NCBI GenBank assembly: GCA_029379385.1
Contig: CM055605.1
Coordinates: 10,637,001-10,701,000 of the forward strand
Origin: Quillaja saponaria
Lineage: Eukaryota; Streptophyta; Magnoliopsida; Fabales; Quillajaceae
DNA length: 64,000 bases
Direction: 5' to 3'
The translations under genes were made by a program, and so were the position numbers. Positions 25,263 through 38,649 of the stretch are shown here, piece by piece (the first letter of the stretch is position 1; each line of letters begins with the position of its first letter). The notes under the pieces were generated by a model. That model saw only the letters and a list, made by a program, of their open reading frames with translations, did not search any database and was not told the origin of the DNA.

Positions 25263-28056
25263 CTAGCATTATGTTAGTTTGGATGAAAAAAATATTATCA
25301 GATAGGTCAGTCGGGGTCGAAGAAAATATTATCTCGAAATATTAAGGTCCAAAATATTTTTAAAATAAATTCTAAATTATATAATTTTTTACTAAACAAT
25401 ATAAATTAAAAACTCAAATAATAATACATATTTACAAATTAATATGAAATCTAATATTTATTTGTGGATATTTATATTTAGACCACATATATATATATAT
25501 ATATAATTTTAAGTTATATTAAATTATTTTTAAAAATAATTTAAAATTATACATAAATTAAAAAAAAAAAAAAAAATTCTCACCCCCAGCGGCAGCTTTG
25601 CCTAGAAGAGAATTCAATCACAGGCCCAATTTGATCTTGAAATTACATTTATCCTTTTACATTATTATCCTTTAAAAGTAGGAAAAAAACTTAATAAATA
25701 AATTAAATATAATTTCATTTATAGTAGAAAAAATTACCAATTCTTAAATAAGAATTATGAATATTCTTAGATAAAATACTATAACTTTATTAAAATTATG
25801 AACTGCTGTGATTTTCACAAATAAAATTAATCTGAAAGCAATGAGTTATATCAATAAATCAAAATTTAAAATGATGGCTTAAAATAATAATTAAAAAAAT
25901 CTTCTTGTTATATTTAAGGAATGGTAAATAAATATAAATTTGTGATTAATCATAATTAATCAACTTATACATTTATATTTCATTTTTTATAGCTTTTATT
26001 TACTGCAAGGCACGGCAATAAAAAAAGAAGTTTTTTTTAATATCAAGTCATTTAATTATCGAGGCCACATCAATGGCTTTTTTTTTTTTTTTTTAATCAT
26101 TTGAATGAAATTGAAAAATTATTTATTTTAAGCATAATGTTCTCTGTACATGAGTGAAGATACTTTTTTCATTTTTTTGACAAAAATTTTTTAATTTATC
26201 CCGATGATAAATAAAAGTTATTAAAATAAACCCATTAATTATTGTATAATCTTAATAAACTTATCTTTTTATTTGTCTTTGGGGGAAAGATGGTCATCTT
26301 CTTGTCTTTTTTCTAATTTTATGACCAAGAAAGTGAACCTTTATGCACATTAGGGATTAATTCAGTAAGTTTGTCTCTACATGTTGGGGGATATTATCAA
26401 GAAAAATGTACCTTAAAAAAAGGATTGGACGTAGTGACATTATCTGTTCAAACTTTTCTTCTTATTTTAATTACTAGATTTGTTTATGTGATCAAGAAAA
26501 ATGAATCTATATCAATAAATCGTAATAAATTCACATACGAAGTGAACCTGTAAGTTATTTTGGTCTCCACTTTTGTTTGTGTACAAAATCAAGGAAATTG
26601 AACCTCTATCAAGCTAGTATAGTTATTCATAGGATATGTCAGAATCTCGAGTTAATATCAATTGTAAATGAAGATAGTCTTATTCAATGACATTCGATGA
26701 TTGATTAAGATTTGTTGAGATTGAGATCAAGATTCACATCTTAATTAATATAATTGATTTATATGAAAGTCTATATTATTTAAATAATTTGGCCATGTGC
26801 ATTATAAAGAGTAAATATTGGTGCGAGGAATATAACATGTGAATGATAACAACAAGGAATCAAATAATTAACTCCAAAGATTAGCGATTAGACTTGTTGA
26901 TGGATAATATCCATGAATTGAGAATCCAGAAATGGTTTGGCATTACCAAGTTGCACAGTTTCTCTTGACATAAACATGGATGACTAGGTAATCTATATGC
27001 ATGATTGGATAGTTATTGCATGTTTTGTTTATTTTATTGTCAACACACAACTGTTGGGAGAACTAAAAAATAAGTTGCATCTTAAGCATTAAGATTTCCA
27101 ATCCAAGATTAATGAAAACTTAAGTATGTTGGATTTCATGAAATTGGCTTCAATTTATGTTGTTTTGACCAAAGGCTCTTGTTGATTTATATTGTTTCCA
27201 ATCAGAAGAAATCCAACTAAATTGATAGATACGATGATAACTTTCAAACATTTCTTCTAACTTGTAGATTCGATAATTTTCTTTAATGAGTCGGTCCTGA
27301 AGTATAATTTTTTTGAGTATATTGATTGAATTAAGATTCAAAATACAGAACATTGATAATACAAGACTTGAAAATTAATGAGCTGTACTTTCAAATTTGC
27401 ATTACGTTGTCCGGCTGCTATAGCCTACACATACAAAGTCTGTATCAGCTCTCACAACAAAAACATTAAGGAAACAGTAACATATCCATAACAAGGCACA
27501 CTGCTTAAACAACATAGTTCTTATCAAATACTTCATATTAGAAACAAACAGATTTTCATGGAATAAAAAAGCAAAAAAAATTATTAAAATATCAAAAAAA
27601 AAAAAATAATGTTAATAAAACCCGTTCGGATATCTGAATATGCATGCATTTAAACTAATTCTATGGATGCTTTCTGGAATCATTACCATCCTTTTGCTCC
27701 TGAACTTTCCTTGCTCTCTTTGCTGCTTAATAGTATCAGTGAACAACTCTGGCAATGAACTGATTTTTGGAAGCTAACATTTGTGATCTATCCTATCCAT
27801 TTATCTTTGTGTACAAAACATTCTCAAGGATTTCTTCATTTTCTTTTAGCTATTCCTGTTCCAAAGACACATAAACCTCTACAGCTTCTGAGCAATAGGA
27901 TCACATAGAAACATAGAGACATAAGACTAAGCCTGTTAGTGTAGTACAAAGAATTTCGTATGACTAAGTGCATGTATATTCAGATAGCTGTATGTAAACC
28001 ATTAGACAATATTGTATTGAAGATATAAGGTGTGATCTTCAAACCAGATAAAAATC
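25263..28056. other. AT-rich intergenic DNA upstream of the kinase gene
   Basis: Long A/T tracts and short open frames only. The last few hundred bases must carry the promoter and 5' UTR of the kinase gene, but I see no clear TATA box that I would commit to. A small pyrimidine-rich patch near 25576-25620 has no coding sign. Confidence 0.4.
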
Positions 28057-31000
28057 ATGCCTGCAGAATCTCAGAAGGTTGTGGTGATCCAGAATGCATC
28101 AAAAGATATTAGTACAAATGCAATCAAATGGGCCCTGCGTGGGCTTTCACATAAACCTGGAGATGAACTTACACTTCTTGCAATTCTCCACAAGGTTAAC
28201 AACCCCAGTACGTTTACTTTCATGGGAGCTGCAATATTGTGTAAGGATATTTCACTCCTTTTTATTGAAGTTTTCACCTTAGACTGACAAGAAAAATAAT
28301 AACGCAATCAGAAATGAGATATATAAGTAAACTAATATAACTAAATGAGATGTATCACATAGAAATTGATGCTGCCATTGTTTTTCCTTTTCGATATTCT
28401 TGAAAATGTTTTTCTTCTTTTGAGTCTTCCTCTCCAGTGGCATTCAAGATCAAGGTGGATTCCTGTTCAATGTTCGGGATAAATCAGAAAAAAATAGAGG
28501 AAGAACTTACCAGGAAGATTGAAGAGTACCACAGCAATGCAGAGATCATGGAAATCTCTAAGCAGTGTGAAACTGATAAGGTTAGACAAAAACTTGCAGC
28601 CCAAACAGAAAATATAGAGCCATTAGTTCTTAACACACTGATTGAATCTTTTAGCCCTTTTATAGCATACAAATGGATCCTGCTTTTATAAGCTTGAAAC
28701 TAAATCAAGTTCCATAAGTGTGTGTAATGTGTATGTGTGTGTCCTCACAGATTCAGCAACCATGTCTGATAATATTCTCACAAATGCATCAAATTGACCC
28801 ACAGGAGAAATGCTAACACTACTGTCTACGGTATACTAGCTAGCTCTTCAGAATTATAAAATAGCTGATGCAATCCTTTTTGTCTTGGAATTTCTCAGAT
28901 TTTGTTCCAGATAGAAGTGCTTGCAGGCCCTTCTCCAGAGGTTGTTTTGAATGCTGTCTTAGATTTAAAGGCAAAATGGGTGATACTTGATAGGTGAGTT
29001 CATAACTTCAGATTTTGTCTTCATCTACCACTCTGCATGAGAAACACCTCCATTCCCTTTAGTGAAAGTAATTGATTCCTTCTTCATTTAGAATCATCAA
29101 TAAATAAAGCAAACACTCCATTTTGGCATTTCTATTTTTTGTTACTATCATTTGGTCTTGTCTAAACAATGTCAGTCATGAATTCAGATAGAAGAAACGG
29201 AGATCTTAATAATCGAGAACTTATGTTAAAAACTAATTAATTCTTATTACCAAAAAAAAAAAACTAATTAATTCTACCTATGTGACATCAATAGTTACCT
29301 TACATAATTACACAGGTTATTTTCTGATATTGATCACCATGCTAACACTAATGAGCATATTATTCCTGGATGCAGAAAAATGAAGAAAGATAAGAAGTAT
29401 TTCATGGAGAATCTCCCTTGTGGTATGTTAAGGATGAGACGTGATAACACTGTTGAACTGATGAGAGGGCCAAAATCGACAGTGAATGCTGAATTTGACT
29501 CTGCAAAAAGGTCTAATGGTTACATAAAATACAAGGAAATGGTAGCAGGAAGCTCAGATGACGAACTTTCTCCCAAGAGTAAGTCATTTACTATCACAAG
29601 AATAATGCATTCAACTTGATTTACAAGCCACGTAAACAGGATGCTAATTTCTATCAGTAAACCCTATCATAGAATAGAAAAAATATGTTGCTCCTACATA
29701 CAAAAACTAAATCCTGCCATATGACGAATCCTTCCTCATGTCAATGCTTAGAAATTAAACACATCTGACATACGTACTGTTCATCTGAAGCCATGCATTA
29801 TAAATACATCTCCAATCGTTCTTGAGCAAAATAACTTCTACTGCATATGAACTAGTAATGTGTTTATGTCAGTGGTTCTTTATGTGCCACCAATATATAT
29901 ATATATATCATACATACCAAAGCATTGGAAAAAAGATTCGAAATAAAACACCCAGTGCTCTCACGGCCTCAATTTTTCTAAACAAATTATTATTTATGCA
30001 TTTCAAAATTTCAAGAACAGTTATAGACAGATAAAAAGGTCACGAGAAAAGATCAGTCAGAGGCCTACATATGAGGACCAGCTTAGGTAAAGAACAAGCA
30101 TAGGAGATAGTTGTGAACTCCAATGGAATGAATAGAGGGAAATGTTCAATTTTTCATATAGCAAGTGACCAGCTCATGGCAATTGCAGCTTCAAGTCTTA
30201 GGCTTACTGAAGCCTCAACCTCATCCACAAGTTCCACTACTGCAGAGGCAAAATCTTCCTCAAATGGAAAACTAGAGGGACAAATCCCAGCAAATACAGA
30301 ACAAGAAACAGCACAAAAGCATTCTCTATTTACCATTTCTGAAAGTCAAGAGACAGATCAAAGAGAAGTATGTCTTGCAGGGAGACCGGTTGAAACACAA
30401 AATCAGCATAGTTACAACAATGAAGCATCTCAGATGGAGAAGGAGTTTAAAAATTCCATTTGCACTCACTGCAAGAATAGGCGACCACCAGTTGGATGGA
30501 AGAGAGACTTCAGTTATGCTGAACTCCTAGCAGCTACAAGAGGACTTTCTGAGAAAAATTTTCTATCAGAAGGTGGGTTTGGTTCTGTGTATAAAGGGGA
30601 GATAGATGGAGTGAAGATTGCTGTTAAGCAGCACAATAATGCAAGCCTCCAAGGAGAAAAGGAGTTCAAATCGGAAGTTCAAGTCCTCAGTAAAGCAAGA
30701 CATGAGAATTTAGTTATGTTGCTGGGATCATGTTCAGAAGGAAATCACAGGCTTCTTGTTTATGAATATGTCTGTAATGGTTCACTGGACCAACATCTAT
30801 CACGTAAGAGAAAAATTTACAGAGCTAAGAAATTGTTATGATAATGTTTTATTCCAGAATGGGGGAGAATGACTTTTGCTATGACAATGCAGAGCACTCT
30901 CGCACACCTGTTAGTTGGAATAACAGAATCAAAATCGCTATTGGAGTTGCTAAAGGCTTACAATATTTGCATGAGAACAACATTATACACAGAGATATGA

Positions 31001-32637
31001 GGCCAAATAATATCCTTGTAACGCATGATCATGAACCACTGGTGAGAAAGCAAATCATTACTACTCAGAGATCATCTTGACTTACCAGTTTTTAGAAGTT
31101 TCTCAAATTCATTCTATCATGAAGGCAAAATACTTTTATCACATAAAGGTTAACCTCACATTTCGTTTTCTAATGCATTCATTAGCTAGGAGATTTTGGT
31201 CTGGCAAGAAGACATGAAGATACTGGGGACTCCTCAGAGACAAGGGTTGTTGGAACTCTGGGATATTTAGCACCAGAATATGCAGAATATGGGAGAGTTT
31301 CAACCAAGACAGATGTATACTCTTTTGGGGTGGTTCTATTACAATTAATAACTGGAATGAGGACCACGGACAAGAGACTTGGAGGAAAAAGTCTTGTTGG
31401 ATGGGTAACAATACCTTGAATAACTAAATCATGTGACCTTAGCGAGATACTCAATCATGAAATGTTTGCTCATTATATAAATGTTTCTATGTTGATTTTT
31501 TTTTTTTTTTTTTTCATATCTTCACCCGAAAAGATGTTACTTTCATAGAATATGAACAATATGCTTGATTCCGTGAGGGAAGAAGTTCGGAATGAAATTT
31601 TTTGTTGAAACTAATGGTTCTTATGACCTAACCTACTTCCTGCAGGGATAAAAGAAGAGAAAGAAACAATCTGTATTTCATATCTAGTTCCCTTAATTTA
31701 TCACAAAGGGTCCCATAGAGTCAGTTTAATTTTTTCTCTTGCAGGCCAGACCACTTTTAAAAGAAAGGAACTACCCAGATCTAATTGACAAAAGGATCAT
31801 GAACTCTCATGATTTCCACCAACTGTTTTGGATGGTTCGAGTAGCAGAAAAATGTCTCAGCAAGGATCCTCATAAGAGATTGCGTATGGCTACTGTAAGT
31901 TTTCATAATGCCACACAAAAACTCACTAAATTTGCATACAACACAGCCCTTTTAGGTTTCAATTCTTGCCTTGTCCTACTTAGATACACAATGTCATTTT
32001 CAGTCATGAGATAATTATAGTCAAACGAAAACTACGAAAATTGTGGACATATAATGTGTCTAAACATTAAAGAAATAGACAGCAAGGGGAAACTACCTTT
32101 TACCATGCAGTGAACAACAATGTGCTTATAACCTTCTACTAGGAAATTCAAGACTAAATGGAGAAGTTTTCAACTAATCTTAGTAGTATATCAAACAAAT
32201 AAAGAAGCAGTTTGCAAAGTTGATATGTAATGCAACAAAGGGTATTGGATATAAAGCATGATTTTTTACCATTACAGGTGGTCAAAGCTTTAAGCGGTAT
32301 AGGGGAAGGAAACACCACTTGTGCTACCAGAGACTATTCACCTGGACTTTCTGATTCAGTCAGTACCATACCAGAAATTAATGAATCAGAACGTAGCACG
32401 CAGGGATCCCCTGAATTACTTGGCGAGGAAGAAAGCTGTTGTATAAATTCTTCATTAGCAAGTAGCGTGAGCCAGATGAGTACAAGACTTCCACCATCAC
32501 CTCCAGTGGGAAGCACTAGTACAAGTAGATCGAGCTCATCATCCGTACTGCATGATGAATCCATTGGAACAAATATTGAAAAGAGAGGTATATCACAAAA
32601 TAAAAGTGGCTTATTCTATAATGACATGATCAATTAG
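28057..32637 (+). CDS. Receptor-like cytoplasmic kinase with N-terminal USP-like domain
   Basis: Exons: 28057-28240, 28438-28580, 28899-28993, 29376-29578, 30162-30803, 30893-31041, 31186-31404, 31745-31894 and 32278-32637; phases agree and the sum is 714 residues. Residues 1-150 resemble the adenine-nucleotide-binding universal stress fold ([40 protein letters not shown]). A Ser/Thr-rich linker and a Cys motif ([19 protein letters not shown]) precede the kinase: glycine loop [10 protein letters not shown], Lys about 364 in [15 protein letters not shown] about 455, DFGLAR about 475, [20 protein letters not shown]. Core residues are all present, so activity is likely, although relatives are often annotated as inactive. 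There is no signal peptide or membrane span, so a cytoplasmic or membrane-associated signalling role is inferred. The Ser-rich tail may end differently if a further small exon exists. Confidence 0.88.
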
Positions 32638-32960
32638 ATAATAGAACTAAGGAAAAGGACTTCTAATTTTATTATCTCAGTTATTGGACTCTACAGAACT
32701 TAATGTCTGATACTTAAACTGAAGAAGAGTACGCAGGATCAGATATGAAAGGAACTGACTTGTTCTATCTCTATTCTATGCTTCTTAAAACATTACTTAT
32801 TTGGATATTTTTGCATTTTATAATTGGGATTGGTATAAATACATGTTTCAACTGCCACCTGACTCAAAGCCTAAACTAATGGGTTTGGAACTTTGGAATC
32901 AATGATGTAGATAAGCCATTAGCCATTGTTTCTTCAATAACGAACCATACAAACACAGTG
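32638..32960. other. 3' flank of the kinase gene
   Basis: Probably 3' UTR and short spacer before the first base of the target duplication of the large Copia element. Nothing else seen. Confidence 0.5.
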
Positions 32961-33120
32961 CAACATAAAAAAAATAAAATTAATAAGATAATTTTTGTAC
33001 GTCTCACATTGATTGATAATCTTGTGTGATTCTATATTTATAGACATTTATAAATCAATGATTTTAGTGCAAATTCTAATGGTCCTATAATTGTTTATGT
33101 CAAGCTATGAGTCTTGACCC

Positions 33121-33444
33121 CGATGATCAAGTCAGTATAATAAGAGTAATAAGCTGAAAAACTATAAAATAACTAAGGTGTGAGAGATCAATCGCTCTTA
33201 TTTTGAGGTTTTGAACCCCTTTATATAGGACTTATGCTGGAGTATTAATCATGGTGGTGGTGATGTATGTTACTATAACAATGGATGATAATGGTGTCCG
33301 TTATAATATTAATAGATGATAATGACATCCGTTATAATATTAATAGGATATTAATGGTAACAATTACAGTTCAGATTACACCATTATAACTTGATCAAGC
33401 CATGTGTAATAATATTATTGGATTAGTACAATATTTTATTATCA
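33121..33444. repeat. E1 left terminal direct repeat
   Basis: Matches 35499-35795 through GATGATCAA, AATAAGCTGAAAA, CCCCTTTATATA, CTGGAGTATTAATCATG and TTAGTACAATA. It is longer because of an internal near-repeat around ATAATATTAATAGATGAT. Confidence 0.7.
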
Positions 33445-35498
33445 CTAGTCCTAAAAAATGAGTTTAAGGAGCGTAGGGACTTGAACTAGTGGTTGAAGAA
33501 ATCCCGATTTGAACGGGTGCTTAAAAATAAATTTATTATATACATGGGTCGTGTTCTTTGTTTGTGAGGTGTAACTATTGTGCAAAAAAAATCTGGTACT
33601 ATCATTGATGTAATGTGATGCTATATGTACACGTTTTGCTCCACCTTATAACTTACCTCGTTATACTCCACCTTATAATTCCAATTATTTTTTAGCGTGA
33701 ATTGAGAAGTTCAAGCTTGTTGTGATAGTAGTTTTATACTGAATTTTTGCCCACTAAAAAGCAGTTGTATCTTAAACTATATTGGAATAAGTGCATACCT
33801 TGCTTTGTGCAATTTAGGTGAAAGCCCAAGTTGATGATGTAATGGCTTCCTAGCCACTTGATTTGTCTGGGTGCTTTGCTCATGCGCCAGCTTTTTAGCT
33901 TATATATGCTGCCCAGCCCAAGTGTGACTATTGGCTTTTTAGCGGTGCATCTCCTCGGACTTTCTTCTAGGTCAGGAGAAAACTCGGTATCTTTAGCAAT
34001 TTAGTATCCGGGGGGGGTCTTACTGAAAAGCTACTTATTGCTTCTCATCGGGGTCAAGTTATTTTGTTAGGATCTTTATTGTAGCAAAGGGGACATATTT
34101 GATGTCACTCCTCCCAAGGACAACCAGTTGAAAAAACTGTGTACAAGCTCGTTAGGTTACATGTTATGACGATGGTGATAAGCACTTTCGTGTTGATGGG
34201 GATGAGCTCATTTTAATTTGGTACTTCATGCACGAAGGTTTCCTTGCAATATTTTTGACAATTGTCGTTGAAAAGTTGAGCTCAACAGAAGGGTTGTTAA
34301 ATTCCCATATGTACAAATGTCTTTACTAAATAGAATAATCAACAATATGTGAAAGATAACTTGTATAAGTTCTTGATTTTCCGTTTATGAAGTGTTACAC
34401 CGTTTAAGTTTGAGATTTGACCATGAGCTGTATTTATAGCTAGTGATGTAGGAGAGAATACTTTTTGTGCTACGATGTATGCTAAATCACTTGAAAACAT
34501 TTATCAAGTACCAAATATTAAGCATGACTTAGTTGTTAGCTTATTCGAGTTTGAAAATATTAAAAAATAATTTTTTTTATATTGGCTTACTCAAAACCAC
34601 AAATTTGTAAAAATAAATTCGATGAAGATAATAATCAAATGTTAGTTGTTAAACATTATATCACCAAACAAGCCTCCAAACACAGACTAACATAAAAGTA
34701 CAAATAATATTTGATGGAGATATCATTTTACGAAAACTAGTTCTAAGGTCGTAAAATTGTATAATTTATATACAAACATAAGAGAGCAGGAGCCTAAGCA
34801 TAAGCTATATGTATCATTACATATTAGAAGAGTATGACAATTGTAAATTATTCTTTCGGATGCATTTCGTACTATCTCAAAATACTAATCAATTAATTTT
34901 ATTGATATTTATGTCATTAAATCTTTAATATTGCTAACTGTACAACCATCTTGTAAGTGTTATAATTTAACATTAAAAAAAAGATAAAAAAAAAAAGACT
35001 AAAGCATGTAGGTGTCAATTATTTATACGGACTTCTCCAAGTCCATTCTTGGCTCCTAGAAGACTAGAAGTAAATGAAAAAGGTTTAGCCATGACAGGCC
35101 CACTCAAAGTTAATGGCACCAATATTACTGTTGCCTTTACACAATAATAAATTACTATAACTTAATCTAAGAAACGGAAAGTAGACTCTATAAGTTATTT
35201 GTTTGTCATTGTGCTCAGTAGTAATTTTTAAATCCAAGCAATTGACAGTTATGGAAGCCAGTCGATTTTGTTTTCATTATTTACTATTATCTGAATAACG
35301 TTGGAACTCCAATGGTTGTGCAATTGCTCCTGGCCGTAGACTGCCTCGATTCTGGCAGTGATGCAAAGGGTGTTCGTTGTGGCTCCATATCATTGGTACA
35401 CCGAAATGGATGAGAAAAATATGAGAACATAATTTGCTGGTGTTGTCCACGTAGCTCTAGAGCAATCCTTGGGAACTAAGAAAAGCCTAAGAAATGTC

Positions 35499-35795
35499 TG
35501 ATGATCAAATTAGTATAATCAAAATAATAAGCTGAAAAGTTGTAAAATTTAGAGTTAAAATGTGGGAGAACGACCTGTCTTGTTTTGAGATTTTGAGCCC
35601 CTTTATATATAAAAGTTGTGCTGGAGTATTAATCATGATAGTAATAACGTCCGTTACAATAATAATAGACGATAATGGCGTCCATGACATCTGTTATAAT
35701 ATTAATGATGATAATTATAATTCAGATTAGACCGTTATATCTTGATCAGGCCACGTATAATAATATTATTATATTAGTACAATAATGTATTATCA
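35499..35795. repeat. E1 right terminal direct repeat
   Basis: Partner of 33121-33444; the shared blocks are in the same order and orientation with many point differences, so the pair is old. It is followed directly by resumed C1 LTR sequence (AATCATCAATTTTACAT). Confidence 0.7.
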
Positions 35796-35989
35796 CTACT
35801 AATCATCAATTTTACATATGAATTTTCCTTAATTGGTAGCAATTCACATTGGATGTTTTTCTCTTTTACTTTCTCTTTTCTTATAACGAGAGTTTGACCA
35901 ATTTGAATTTCTTCTATGTAGAGAATCAATATTATCTTTTAAATTTTTTCCTTGTGAGGAATCAGTATCTTCGATAGCCCTCTAAAACT

Positions 35990-37400
35990 TGGATGAGAGT
36001 TAAACCAAAGGCCTAGTTTGCTGGATAACTTCTAAATTGACTTTCTTGGCAATGATTTTGTAATGATATGTGCCACTTGATTATTAGAGTACATAAATGT
36101 TGCAACCAATGGTCTATTAGAAACCTTCTCGCTCACAAAGTGGTAGTCAATCTCGATATGCTTAATTAGTTATGGCATGAAAAACTGGATTAGCAGTCAC
36201 GTATAAAGCTAGTATATTATTACAAAAGAGTAATGGAGGTTGTTCTAGTTGAAGTCTATTGTCAGATAATAGATATGTCGATCAAGTGAGCTCTGCTATA
36301 GTGGAGGTAAGGGCACGGTTCTCTGCCTTTGCATTAAATCTAACTATTGTAGGTTGTTCCTTTGCATCCCATGATATAACATTGCTTCCAAGGTAAGTAC
36401 AAAAAATACTTGTAGACTTGTCTTGTGAGGGGATAACTAGCCCAATCAGCATCAGAAAAACATAAAGATTCAATTTAGAGTGATGTAATAGTTGTATACC
36501 ATGATGAATTGTACCACTAAAGTAATGAAGAATTTTGTTGACCAATTAAAGATAAAGTGGGTTGATGCATAAATTGGAAAACATAATTAACACTATAAGA
36601 AATATCTGGTCTAGTAAAGGTTAAATATTGCAAAGTTTCAACAAAGCTTCCACAGAATTAAGGATCTGAATAGTACTCTTCAAACTCAGTTTTTGGTCGA
36701 AACTTGGTCACCATAGGAGTAGAAACTAGTTTACAATTCTTCATTTGTGCACGACTAAGTAGTTAAGAGCATATTTTATTTGATGTAGAAAAATACCACA
36801 CGAAAATTCTTACACAAATATGTCCCAAAAAATAGTACAACAAGTCCAAATCTTTTATTGAATACTCCTTACTAAGTTGTTTGATAAGATTATGAAAAAG
36901 TGAGTAATTCGAGCTGGTCACAATGATATCATCCACATAAAGTAAAAGTAGAGTAGTTTCATGATTGATGTGTTGAATAAACAAAGAAGGGATTGCTAAG
37001 CTGCATTTAAAACTATTATATAGAAGAAAAAGTACTAAAACGATGAAACAAAATCAGGATTGTGGTGATCAATAAATCCAGGAGGTTGTTCAATAACCAC
37101 AAGTTCATTAAGTTTTCCATGAAGAAAAGCATTTTTGATATCAAAGTTGGTGTATCTCCCATGTGATAAAACAATTGTCAAGATAAGTCAGATTGTAGCT
37201 AGTTTAATTACTGGTGACAAAGTTTCAATGAACTCAACCCCATGTACTTGGTTGTATCCTTTTGCAACCAAGAGAGCCTTAAAACGATCCAAAAATTCAC
37301 ATGATTTAAGCTTGGTTTTAAAGACCCATTCACAACCTACAACATTCATAGCTGACTTTCATAGAACCAAGTCCCAAGTATCGTTTTGAGATAGTATTAG
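35990..37400 (-). pseudogene. Copia reverse transcriptase and RNase H (decayed)
   Basis: From right to left on the minus strand: polymerase start NVVGCEWVFKTK (near 37350), DIKNAFLHGKLNELVV and QPPGFIDHHNPDF (near 37070-37140), the catalytic LLLLYVDDIIVTSS (near 36930), then RNase H pieces (YVFLMLIGLVIPSQDKS, YLGSNVISWDAKEQPTI) and the C-terminal HIEIDYHFV and THIITKSL-like end near 36040-36160. Several frameshifts and stops separate the pieces, so no working polyprotein can be made. The 3' LTR of C1 follows directly. Confidence 0.85.
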
Positions 37401-37483
37401 TATTGATGTCCAAGAGTTAATCAATTTTTGATTATAATGACACTTTATTTTGTATTTAATGCCTAAAATAATATCAATTAGGT

Positions 37484-38649
37484 ATTATTTAAGGTTTTAC
37501 TAACGGGTGTCCTTAAGAAACATTTAATACCCTCATTTTTCTCAATTTAAAGGAATAAGTTCCTATTTATTAATGTTGGAGTCTCCATTTTGTATTAGGA
37601 CACTAATGCCCCTAAACTAAATTTAGTAGTTTATTTAAGTAATTATTTCTAATATAATTTTAATTCTCTCATTGTTGGAATATGTTCCTATTTATTAGCC
37701 TTGAAGTCACTACATTTCATTATAACTCTATTTAGGGGTGGAATTCGAATTGGCTTATTCAAATTCAGATTCAAGTTCATATTAAAATATGAATTTTGAA
37801 TTTGAATCCAGATAATGTATTATTTGATTCGATATTCGAAATAATATATTTTTTATTAAAAAAAATTAAATATTAAAAACTAATTTTTTTTTCTACCAAA
37901 ATATCTTTAACAGAATTAAACTTGAGTTCGAATTCATATTTTTATTTGAATTTGAGTTCAAATTTATAATTTTATCTGAATTCAAATTCGCACTCGAATT
38001 ACTATTCGAATTTGAATTTGAGTATATGAATTCAAATCTAAATTCGAATAGTGCATTGTACGAAGCTATTTGATTCGAATTCTAGCCATAACTCTATTAC
38101 CCCTAAAATAAAATAAATTTATAATTTTCTTTTAATATATTTTTAATTTTTAAAACCAAATGAAATTATAAAAAATAAAAAAAATACAAATCTCATTTTC
38201 TTATCCTACATCAAAATAAGAGCCAATGATTTTTGTTTAACTTTTACCTTTTTTTTTTACATAAACATAATTTTAAAGTTAAATTAAATCTTTTATTTAT
38301 TATAGAAAATAAATTTTACAAATAAAGTGTATGAAAAAAAAGATAAAAAAGTTACATATAAATTTATTAGAAAAAGCTGCACTCTATCGAAAATTTGTTA
38401 TTAGCCTATAATAAAATTAACTCATACTTATTTTAATATATTATTTATTTATCTATTTTGATTTTAAGAATTAAAATTATATTAAAAATAATCACTTAAA
38501 TAAAATACTAAATTTAGTTAGGGGTATTAGTATTCTAGTTCAAAATGGAGAATCTAAAATTAATAAATACGAACACATTCCTGTACAAATTGAGAAAAAT
38601 GAAGATTTTAAATACTTCTTAATAGCCGTTAGAAAAACCCGATCTTTAA
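37484..38649. mobile_element. Long-TIR MITE (Mutator-like) inside the Copia pol gene
   Basis: GGTTTTACTAACGG at 37493 mirrors CCGTTAGAAAAACCC ending at 38640. The inverted similarity continues for about 175 bases on each side (37493-37672 against 38468-38640), including matching TCTCCATTTT and CTAAATTTAG blocks. Long inverted ends and no coding sequence fit a Mutator-like MITE. The 9-base flanks (ATTATTTAA and GATCTTTAA) agree at six positions only, so the target duplication is weak. Confidence 0.65.
37722..38098. mobile_element. hAT-type MITE nested in the long-TIR MITE
   Basis: The sequence starts TAGGGGTGGAATTCGAATT and ends in GATTCGAATTCTA, giving imperfect inverted ends. The body is made of many GAATTC/ATTCGAAT-like motifs. 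ATAACTCTATT at 37722-37732 recurs at 38088-38098 and contains the 8-base target duplication expected of hAT elements. Non-coding. Confidence 0.65.

Larger units (their letters stand above)
33121..35795. mobile_element. Non-coding element with ~300-base terminal direct repeats (E1)
   Basis: Direct repeats at 33121-33444 and 35499-35795 start with (T/C)GATGATCAA and end in TATTATCA, i.e. TG...CA-type ends. The 2.05 kb between them has no reverse transcriptase, gag or transposase that I can see and no initiator-tRNA primer site. It fits a non-autonomous LTR element of the LARD type. I could not confirm a target duplication; a few bases of the host LTR may have been lost. Confidence 0.55.
32966..35976 (-). 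repeat. 3' LTR of C1, split by a 2.7 kb insertion
   Basis: 32966-33120 matches 51389-51540, including ATTGATTGATAATCTTGTG. 35796-35976 matches 57250-57426, including TTTCTCTTTTCTTATAA. The two halves are consecutive in the right LTR too once its LINE is removed, which defines the LTR. Its end beside RNase H reads CAGTATCTTCGATA where the other copy has CAGTATCTTCAACA, so the terminal CA is mutated here. Confidence 0.75.

Noticed and set aside
30838..30892. Alternative start of kinase exon 6 at the ATTCCAG acceptor (30857)
   Set aside because: Using it puts the kinase core out of frame; the ATGCAG acceptor before 30893 keeps phase and gives [12 protein letters not shown].
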